From Megaustenia siamemsis (taxonomy: Eukaryota; Mollusca; Gastropoda; Stylommatophora; Ariophantidae), in the NCBI GenBank assembly GCA_032433765.1, contig JAVIAB010000124.1, positions 96,479,202 through 96,543,201 of the forward strand: a DNA stretch of 64,000 bases, written 5' to 3'. The position numbers and the translations under genes were made by a program. The notes under the pieces are model-generated. The model did not search any database and was not told where the DNA came from. It was given only the letters and a program-made list of their open reading frames with translations. Shown in pieces: positions 55,440-64,000 of the stretch. Position 1 is the stretch's first letter, and every line of letters starts with the position of its first letter.

Positions 55440-56515
55440 TTCTATTTATATGAGGCATCTTCCGTTTGATGTTATTATTGTACCCAGTATTTTGGTTTGG
55501 CGATTGTTTGAGATTTATCCCGTTTATTGTATGTTGCATGGCAGTGATGATTGTTCTTTCGAAATGCCCTTTACTTTTGTTTTCTTAATGTTTAGGTTCA
55601 GATCTTTCTTGTTGCTATCTTTCACTGTTATGTCCATCTTTTTTTTTATCTCATTCTTCGTCTTTGTTATTAAGGCGGTGCCATCGATAGTGTTAATTTG
55701 TGACTCTTATTTTCTTTTCTTCTTTTCTCTTTTCGATGATACCGCAAGGGTGTCGTGGCTTATATCATTTGTCGTTCATGAGCTGCTCGAACTGCCTGAA
55801 TTAGTGATTTTCCTTGTTGTTACATGTCTCTACCACTGCATCTGCCATCTTCTGCTAGGTCTTCCTCTTAGTCTTTTTCCATGATTTCTCGAAAAAAACG
55901 CCCTTGATGGTGATTGGTGAGGATTCATTTTGACCAGGTGGCCCAACTATTTAAGTTGTTGTTGCTCTATACATTCCATAGGAGGGTTTTATTCCCACTA
56001 TTTAATTTATGACTTTTGACTTCAATTTCTTTTTTGTCTATTATTGATCTCATAATATTTTTGCTGTAAAGTAAGACAAAATCCGGCGACAGAACACAAT
56101 CTTATGCAACCCCTTGCTTTATAAAATACAAATATCATATTTTATTACTATTTCTTATGGCTATTGTTTGTTGCCACTACACGCTATGATTTTTAGATCC
56201 TTGCCATCGATGTTTTATTTATCAAGCATGTTGATTATTTCCACATGCGTTACTATGCCAATGTTTTCTTTATTTTAGAAGCACACACACACACACACAC
56301 ACACCACACACACACACACAAACATATTTTTTCACCTCTATAGCTCTGCTCTTAATTTCAGAGTTCTACGGATACATTATAGATGCCTTTTACTTCCAAA
56401 AATCAACATTGTTTTCTTTCGCTTATTTCTGGTTTTATGTTATTCCATACAAATCTCATGATGATTATTAGTAATATGTTGGCCATTTCTCTCATGAGAC
56501 TATTAGTGCGAAGGT
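55440..56515 (-). mobile_element. RTE-like LINE, 5' continuation, plus another LINE scrap
   Basis: Continues the RTE of 53285-53821 in degenerate form ('tgttattattgtacccag', 'gcgacagaacacaa', 'tcatgatgatta'). At about 55740-55970 it is interrupted by a segment resembling the LINE 3' fragments at 5290 and 63040 ('gaccaggtggcccaactatt'). A (CA)n run is at about 56280-56322. Confidence 0.65.
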
Positions 56516-57449
56516 CTATTATATCCTTACTCTATATGTCAATAAAATAATTTATTTCTAAAAGTAAATAATATCAGTCATGTGATGTGAATTATGGGTA
56601 ATTTAATATTGTTGTCATGACTATTTCAATTCAACGTCATATGTATGTAAGTGTGGATATTGATATATCAGACCGGTCTACTTTTACCAGAGGATGGGTA
56701 CACGCCCACGTTTATGTCGATATGAAATATTGCTGTTTTTTTTTTAGATTTGAACGTTGGTCTACTTGTTATAAGACGAGCAAACTAAACACTCAATTCA
56801 TTCCGCATATACTATTCTATTCCACCCTATTCTCTTCTCTCCTCTATATTCACAGAACCAGTTTCCATGCAGTCGAGGCATCCACAAAAGCAACTACACT
56901 GCACGTCCCAGCATATATCGAAGTGTATATAGACTGATTGTTCATGTAAAATGTTGATTGTAGAAATATCTATTTCTCCCACTAAACAATCTCGATCTCG
57001 ATATGACACCTTTTTCCAATCTCACAATCTATACATCCTTTTACAATGTACAACACATCCCCATTCTCTTAAGGAACAAAGAGCTAACGTTCTAAGCTTC
57101 CGGAGCTTCTTTTTATACCGACACATTTTATAGCGGTTTCGTTTCAGACAGTGTGTAAAATTTTATTTTGCTTTATATATGACGTTTCAAATATTGTGTT
57201 TGATATTTTACATATTCAGTATTAAATAGTGATGTTAATTATGGATTTTAATTCGTTTGCAGTGATACCGAGGCCTTCCATAAACAAATAGTAATGTTGT
57301 ATATTTTTATTATTATTTGTTTTAAAATAGCTCACTTCTTTAATACTGTTTCACATATTTAATAAACAACATCATCAATTTTTTGCTGTGAAATATAGGT
57401 TGCTAAATGATATTTCTCTTCAATAAAAGCTATGTTATTTCAGTTTGCA
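56516..57449. other. Segmental duplicate (paralogous to 20262-21059 and 23727-23794)
   Basis: Non-coding and decayed GPCR intron 1-like. A RepX end fragment lies at about 57236-57290 ('gataccgaggccttccataa'). This copy lacks the hAT element, giving the empty site near 57375 ('aattttttgctgtgaaat'). Confidence 0.65.
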
Positions 57450-57630
57450 CAGGTTTGGCCGTGTCAGATGTAGGATACCTATTAACACAGCTTAGGTTTA
57501 TGACGGAAATAAACATCGAAAAAAACGACGGAAAAAAACTCACACGTCGTTTACTGCATTAGCTGCTGGATAATCCGCTGCTATATCACTAGAAACGTGT
57601 TTGTGTTTAGCTGCACCATTAAAGGTTTAA
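57450..57630 (+). pseudogene. GPCR exon 2 relic F
   Basis: 'caggtttggccgtgtcagat' keeps an acceptor and the LAVSD-coding start, and 'cactagaaacgtgtttgtgt' parallels the ERCLC region, but the middle carries a ~60-base replacement with A-rich sequence. Sister of relic E (23795), without the LINE2. Confidence 0.78.
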
Positions 57631-60600
57631 TTCCGGCATTCCGCAGTGAATTTTAATTAATTGTTTATAATGTCATCTAAGATCATAGATCATAATATAG
57701 TGCATTAGTCATCAATAAACAATAATTTTCTATATTTGTTATAAGCTCAGATACTATTCCTTCAAAAGTTGTGATATCAATGTCAGACCTGGCAATTACT
57801 GAAATTTAATCAGAAAAATATCCACCACACAAGCGAAATATGTTAAACCCATCTAAATATAGGAAAATAAATAATTAAAAACTAAAGTAAGAGTAATCCC
57901 TGCTGTTGAACACATACAGAAACAACAAATACAAGGGCTCGTTATGTGATAAGTTAGACATTTAAAAACTGCAACACAACAAGCCTTCAACAAACTTTAC
58001 TAGAACATCAGATCTTGTGGCGGATTGGGAAAACATATATTTATAAAACATCGCAAACACAAGGATAGGAGAGGAGCAAAGGACCCCAAACTATATCTGC
58101 TTTCCACGCCGAGAAAGAAGAAGAGGAAAACATACACATTTTTTGGCAAAAACAAATTGATATATGTATCATGTGGCCTTTCTTGTAAAGATGACAGGGA
58201 ATGTGGCACCTCCAATGCGTTGACATTAGGTTAGACCTGTTGAAGATTGTTTTAAACATTCACTTGAAATGTGCTAGGCTATCGTGAAATGTGCTAGGCT
58301 ATCGTGAAATGTGCGAGGCTATCGTGAAATGTGCGAGGCTATCATGAAATGTGCTAGGCTATCGTGAAATGTGTAAGTCTATCGTGAAATGTACTAGTCT
58401 ATCGTGAAATGTGCTAGGCTACTGTAAAATGTCCTAGGCTATCGTGAAATGTGCTAGGCTATTGTGAAATGTGCGAGGCTATCGTGAAATGTGCTAGGCT
58501 ATCGTGAAATGTGCGAGATTATCGTGAAATGTGCTAGGCTATCGTGAAATGTGTTTTTTAAAACTGCACTTAAAAAAAGTGTTCATATTTTGTTTCTTTT
58601 TGCGGCACTTGTCGTAGCGTATAAATAAAGATTATATTACAACGGCAGTGAGGCACAAACATGTGCATTCACGAAATAATGTTAAGGGTATTATGGACAG
58701 CTGCAGGGAGTATTACAATTGTTTGACCTTTTATGAAAAGGAAACAAGCAATATTGTTTCAGAAGCAGAATATGATTACAAAATACAGTTAAATATAAAA
58801 AATACAGAAGTTTTAGATACAAAGTTAATTAACAGAACTGATAAACTTCTTTAGAGTTAGAAAGGTATGTATAGACATGACCACCTACGTCAGCAGACAC
58901 ACTACTTGAAATTGGAAAACAATGACAAGGCTTAGTGAGTTATTTGAAATTGTTTGCTGTTTTATGCTTGATTTATATTGTTCTATACTCATCTCGTCAA
59001 TTGTCTTAATGATTAGTTTCGAATAGACGAATCTATAAAAGGTGTAACTGTATTGACTAATATAGAGGCATACCCATTTACTTATTTAAAACAAACACAT
59101 TTCTATAATTTATCACCCTTTAGAGAAGGTACATTCTGTTTTAAATTATAAGACATCTAATTTTCTTTCACAAGGAATTTAACAGTAAGAATTAGGTGTA
59201 ATAATTTCATAGTTAATACCTAGGTGTCTCTGGTTAACAAAGATAAAATCTGTAATTTTCTAATGTCAATCAATTATTGTTCGTTTTACGAATATGCAAG
59301 TTTAAACTAGTTTGTAGATCAACGAGTACAGAGAGAAACATTGATTTTCAAAAATGTCAGTAACAATTGGATCTTTCATGATACATCTTCGTACAGACGG
59401 TTCTAAAACAGTCTAATTTTCGTTAATATTATGGTAATTATGTAATCATACCCTTCGTTGCATGGTTTCTTAATATTTCTTTTTATTTCAACATGTACAA
59501 GATCATAAAGGCATTACATACACTTTACAATTCTTGCCTTAGCTAAATTTAAATGTATCAACAATAGGTATATGCCTAAACAATGAGAAACAAATGTTTA
59601 ATGAGAAAGGAATGAAAAATTGCACTGTACCTAATATGAATGTACACACGTGAAGGAACAATTTTTTTTTTTATTTTTCAAACAATAAACATTGACATTA
59701 CCTTCTCCAATACATATTTAGACCGAATGATGCGTTTTACGTGAAACTATGTTTATTGATTGAGATTCCAAGTTTTGACTTGTTTAGTAGTTAACTGATA
59801 ATTTAAATTTTTGATTCTTATTATTTGCCGACACATTGTCTTTAAATAAGGTGGTTTTTAATTAGAGTTTTTTATGTGTAATTTCACATGACCATTACGG
59901 TATCTACAAATATATTGAAGCTATGGACATAGTGGAATGAGCCTGTCGTTTGTTACGTTGGTTTTGAAACGACATTACAGCTTACAGGTCAAACAATGCT
60001 AGAGAATAAACATAGATATTTAATATATAGTAATAGAATAGATATTCTACTTTTTCATAGTAAAACGAAAAGGCCCGGTATAAAGCTGATAACAACACGT
60101 ATGGGTTTGTCGAAGATCATTTAACACATTATTTCTTATTATAAAGGCAGACATACTAATATCTTAATGTTTGATTACCGTTCTTAGGAGAACATAAACA
60201 TGATTTCACATGTAAACACTTTACTTTTTCTAATAAAAAAAACAATCATGGCTATATTCACCAAAAGAGACCAGAACAAATTTAGGAATATTTAGAATAA
60301 AAATGCTCAGATCAACATATTTACTGTAACAAAATGACTGGACTAATGGTTATCATAGATTCAACAAGTTTTTTTATTATTGCAACAGATATGCTTAAGC
60401 GAAGATTTTTTTCTTTAAAATTGGGACATTTGTCCAGATTGTGCATCTTGTCAAGATTGTCTATCACTTTGAAAATAGTAAAATACTACAAAATATTTAA
60501 AAGATGGAAATTCAAATAATGTATGTTATAATCGTATTACCAACTAATTGTAATATTTATTAATATATTTTTTTTCACAAAACGTGTAACATAAAAGTAA

Positions 60601-60744
60601 TTTAAATTTTCATTTGCAGGATTTCGTTTTAGAAATGCATTAAAATATGAGATGAAATGGTTTATGTGTAAATCTGTGAAGTGTTTTACCAATCAGTCAT
60701 TTAAAAATGTAGATAAACTTATTTGGCATTGGGAGTTTGAACAT
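57631..60744. other. Non-coding duplicate of 24511-27305 and 29390-29930
   Basis: Upstream flank of GPCR copy D. It contains the paired small frame (58025-58234) and the 20-bp minisatellite. It lacks the SINE at 25914 and the RTE at 27317, so it records the ancestral state for both sites. No gene is supported. Confidence 0.6.
58264..58555. repeat. 20-bp minisatellite, second copy
   Basis: About 15 units of aaatgtgctaggctatcgtg with substitutions (ctaggct / cgaggct / gagatt). Confidence 0.88.
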
Positions 60745-60803
60745 CTATAAATAATAACGCATCATATAAGCTTTTAGGGACACACTTTTCAAATTATAAA
60801 CAG
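60745..60803 (+). promoter_or_regulatory. Candidate TATA elements of GPCR copy D
   Basis: ctataaata (60745-60753) and tataaacag (60795-60803), at the same spacing from the ATG as in copy B. The second is weaker than in copy B. Confidence 0.4.
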
Positions 60804-60831
60804 CGGTCTTAGCAACTCAATTAAAATCGCC

Positions 60832-61057
60832 ATGTGGCTGGAAGGACACAATTCATCAAGTGAAGGAATAGGTGTCATAGAGATATGGGATTTGGCTCAA
60901 GATAAGATTGTTGAACTTGTAGCGTTGCTCATGGGGTGGTTGTGCTACACTGTGTTGGGTCAAGTCATCAACTTGTTTGGAATCATCACAAACATCATCA
61001 ACATTATTGTCTTCACCAAACAGGGCTTCAAGGACACGGTCAACATTAGCCTTTTGG
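60832..61057 (+). CDS. Chemosensory-type class A GPCR, copy D, exon 1
   Basis: Opens MWLEGHNSSS and ends NISLLG at a G|GTAAAT donor; 226 bases, the same phase as copy B. TM1 FGIITNIINIIVF is identical to copy B. Eight residues differ from copy B in the exon, mostly conservative. Whether the gene is functional depends on exon 3, which would lie beyond the right edge. Confidence 0.9.
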
Positions 61058-62111
61058 GTAAATAAATTAACTCTTTCTGTTTAATGTATACCCCGTAGTT
61101 ACTCACAAACAATACACACATTTAGTCAAGTCCTTTCTTTTGATGGCGTTTTTGTTATTTAATTAAGACTTATCTGACAAATGGTTGTCCAAACTGTCTA
61201 ATTCCTAACGAATGATGTCCCATAAAATTTATATTTTATCAATTTATATTTTACCCTACCACAACATTCAGATACGGGCCCGTACACTCCCGTTCACTTT
61301 ATCTTCCTTAACTCAGTGAGTCAAATACCCATTTTTTTTCAACGGGTTTACAGGGGAGCGTTCAACAGGGATTAAAACTAGGTTCACTTTAATGCAAAAC
61401 TAAAGATATATTCTGCCGACGATCTAGTTGTAGTCCACACTCTACACATCTCATATTGCCAAAGATTGAACAAAAGTGTATAGGTTTATTTTAGTCTGCC
61501 AGTTTACCTTATCACAATGACTTTTGATTATTTGATAATCTTTTTTTTTCACATTATTCTTTCCATGTTTCAATATATAATTTTAAAATTTGAAGAAAAT
61601 CATTCACGCGTTGTGGAGTATGGGTCATATGGTATCGATGCCTACATTTCCGAAATTAACCAAACGTAGTTATGGATAATTAGACAATTCTATGGATGAC
61701 CGGTCTACTTCTAAAAGAGGATGGGTACTCTAGGATGCCTGTGTTGTCGTCTAAAAGTATTTATTTCTGTAATAATTTAATATTCAACTGGTCATTGAGT
61801 GCGCAAACTAAGCACTTAATTATCATGGCCTCCAGTTTTCTTATAACCACATTTTAAAAATTGTTCACAAAAGTTCTTTATTACGTTATATATAGTGTCA
61901 CAAGACAGGTACGCATCTATTTTTTAACTATCTTTTAAAGACTGTCTTAAAAATAGATGTTTCATGAAGTTAATATTATTTCTTTCTCTTATATCACATA
62001 CAGTTTCAAATGTATAAAGATCATCGTCAATATGCATTATATATATGCGGTGAGATAGAGTATGTTAAGTGAAATTTATCATCTCAAAAAAACTATATTT
62101 CTATTTGCCAG
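61058..62111 (+). other. Intron 1 of GPCR copy D
   Basis: 1054 bases, GT to AG (tatttgccag), closely paralogous to intron 1 of copy B. No mobile element is recognised in it. Confidence 0.75.
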
Positions 62112-62326
62112 GTTTGACAGTGTCAGATATAGGATGTCTTTCAACGCAGTTTATGTTAAACATCTACTGCAGTCCCGCCTTCAGGAGCCTGGATTTACCT
62201 TTCGATTCTATGGATTTCCTTTACCTGACTACCGCAATACCCCACACGGTATTCACTCGCATTACCTGCTGGATAACCGCTTTGATCACTCTAGAGAGGT
62301 GTCTGTGTATTGCTGCACCACTAAAG
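62112..62326 (+). CDS. GPCR copy D, exon 2 (TM2-TM3)
   Basis: 215 bases, open, beginning LTVSDIGCLSTQF and ending TLERCLCIAAPLK at AAG|GTGAAA. It carries the NIYCSP Cys. Four residues differ from copy B. Exon 3 is not in the window. Confidence 0.9.
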
Positions 62327-63039
62327 GTGAAACGAGATATTTTGCCCGAGAATTTAAACTTGTTGTTTATAGTGTGTCATTATATATATCCGTAACTATT
62401 AAGCCTTATGTTTCTGGCACAGGTGATCACATCTGCTATAGGCTTCTCTAGGTATAGTTGTATACATTCTATTTGTTGATGTCCTTTAATGTCAGTCTTT
62501 CATTCTGTTCAAGATAATTGTTTTGTTGTTTTCCATTATTTCTACTTCAAATTGTTTCAAGTTATCACATAGATACTAGTCGTTTCCTTCTCATGCTTGA
62601 CTCAGAACTGATAGTTGTTTCCATCTCGACGTTTGTAATAGCTACCTTCACTTTTTGTCATAATTTTCATACATTCTTCCGACTCTTTCTATCTTACCCA
62701 ACATTTGACCAGTAAAACAACATTTATATTGCCCAAATAACTTTTATATTGCCCAAACAACATTTATATTGCCCAAATATATTGACGTGTCTTGCTGTCA
62801 CAGAGTAGGGTGAACGATAGAAAGTAGGAGGATTAAGCTAAAGTAGAACAGTCCTCAATAAAGGGAGTGAACTGAGCAAGTTATAGGTTGAGAGTGAGAC
62901 ACATTAAGCTTAAATGGGGCTCAGATAAGAAAGTAGATATATCATGATATAATGGAAATAGTTGGAAAATGTAAGTGGTTGATAGAAAACAGAGTCAGAA
63001 TGACAAATCGGCACTGGAAAATGTGAATTTTAATATATA
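62327..63039 (+). other. Intron 2 (5' part) of GPCR copy D
   Basis: Paralogous to 4626-5289. It has a short triplication of 'aacatttatattgcccaaa' at about 62718-62780. No gene. Confidence 0.65.
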
Positions 63040-63475
63040 TTTGTTTTTCCTTCTTGACTTCCATGTGTACCCTTTCGAGTTTCGGGTGTTAGGGAAAGTA
63101 GGTACAAAATTCAAGTCTTCGCCTTTTTAGCAGCTTCAGGCATTGCTAATTGATTTTGAAGTAGCGATTCTTTGATGCTGTCGGTCCATCTTACTCTAAG
63201 TCTGCCTCTTGCTCTTCTACCTTCTCCTCTTATAATATATGTTGTGTATGGTATGGAATCATGCGACTTGTTTGCAAGATGGGCAAACTATTTAATTTGC
63301 TTTTTCTACATGTAACTTAGGATTGGTTCAATTCCTGCTCATTCTCTGATAATATAATTTCTGATTCTATCTTTTCTAATCGCTCCAACCGCTCTTCTCA
63401 ACATCTCATCTCTGTGGTGACAAGCTTTCGTTTATACTTAGTCGTAAGTAAACATTGGTAGTAGAATATTGACAT
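63040..63475 (-). mobile_element. Degenerate LINE 3' fragment (copy D intron)
   Basis: The same old insertion as 5290-5880 and 36275-36660; less eroded here ('tcggtccatcttactctaag', 'aagatgggcaaactattta'). Confidence 0.5.
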
Positions 63476-63484
63476 TAATATACT

Positions 63485-63695
63485 CTGTATCATGAGAAGA
63501 GGAAAGTTGGAATTCCTGGTTACAATTGACAAAATAAAAGGAAAGAGAGATCGCGGACGACAAAGAGAGAAAATACTGGATAGTATCATGGCATGGAAAA
63601 CAGTCAAAAACAGAACTGATACGATGCACTGTAGATAGAAGATTGTGGAGGGACATGATCACCTACGCCAACCGGTATGGCACATGATGATGATG
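63485..63695 (+). mobile_element. RTE-like LINE 3' end
   Basis: Reads MRRGKLEFLVTIDKIKGKRDRGRQREKILD, then RRLWRDMITYANRYGT and a (TGA)n tail. Only ~65 codons, 5'-truncated, with a frameshift near 63610. Paralogs A and B lack it at this site. Confidence 0.82.
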
Positions 63696-64000
63696 TATAC
63701 GATTCTTTTTGCTGGTATTAGATATTGATTTGTGTTGAAATATATGGGACATTTTAATGAACAACATTCGGAAAGTTTTAGCGGGTAACATTTGACTTCT
63801 GGTCTGAGACGAGCTAATGTGCGATTGTTCTGAGTGAGACAGTTGATAGCGGGAAGCTTCCATCAGATGTTTACATTTAGGTGATTCGCTATGTTAATCT
63901 TTGAGTAGAAAAAGGAATAAGGTATAGACTAGAAGTGTGACATGACTTAAGATATATAGAAATGATAGAGTACAGTTCGTTCAGAAATTCGTGCCCACAG
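63696..64000. other. Intron 2 of copy D continues
   Basis: Paralogous to 5750-5898. At 'gagacagttgata' (63838) copy D lacks the RTE that begins at 5899 in copy A and 36664 in copy B. No gene. Confidence 0.6.

Overview
This is eukaryotic, AT-rich, repeat-saturated DNA, most likely from a gastropod mollusc. The inference rests on a class A GPCR family of the type expanded in gastropod chemosensory repertoires (ERC in place of DRY, NILIYY in place of NPxxY), on EGF/F5-8C cell-surface proteins, and on the RTE-like and I/Nimb-like LINEs, tRNA-derived SINEs and a hAT transposon around them. No rRNA, free-standing tRNA, CRISPR or bacterial-type gene is seen.

The host backbone is a tandem family of three-exon GPCR genes. 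Copy A (about 870-17940) lacks exon 1, has exon 2 at 4411-4625, and has an exon 3 that carries a stop codon and is split by a 5.3 kb insertion. Copy B (30025-41431) keeps all three exons open with consensus splice sites and would encode about 346 residues; its second intron is 9.3 kb and packed with transposons. Copy D (60832 to beyond the window) shows exons 1 and 2. Relics are an exon 1 at 52289 and exon 2s at 23795 and 57450. The blocks 19538-31670 and 49085-64000 are segmental duplicates that differ by insertions, so several insertions can be checked against a paralogous empty site.

Mobile elements fill most of the rest. RTE-like LINE fragments with (TGA)n or (ATC)n tails occur in both orientations. 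A second LINE (LINE2) inserted at 6181-7155 and 23940-24430 with 9- and 12-bp target-site duplications (TSDs), and a third at 34846-35523. An I/Nimb-like LINE with RT and RNase H lies at 10839-13614, and an RNase H-only LINE fragment at 16696-17597. There are three tRNA-derived SINE copies with 11-13 bp TSDs, a hAT element at 21068-23718 with terminal inverted repeats and an 8-bp TSD, an unclassified ~970-bp repeat ('RepX'), and minisatellites of 20, 24 and ~38 bp.

The most unusual content is a family of intronless, gene-bearing retroelements. Three copies (A 13615-16114, B 32988-36274, C 45932-48428) carry an EGF/F5-8C cell-surface protein gene followed by a ~38-bp minisatellite and a 3' tail. 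Where the tail is complete (A and C) its end resembles the end of the I/Nimb-like LINE and finishes in (GA)n. Copy C runs from its 5' UTR to the (GA)n tail and is flanked by a 13-bp TSD. Copy A is fused to the LINE inside a single 8-bp TSD, as template switching would produce, and this composite broke GPCR exon 3. A fourth locus (D, 53822-55430) has the same 5' leader and signal peptide joined to a different Cys-rich ectodomain and to RepX. I interpret these as host-like cell-surface genes mobilised by LINE machinery, with exchange of ectodomains and 3' tails.
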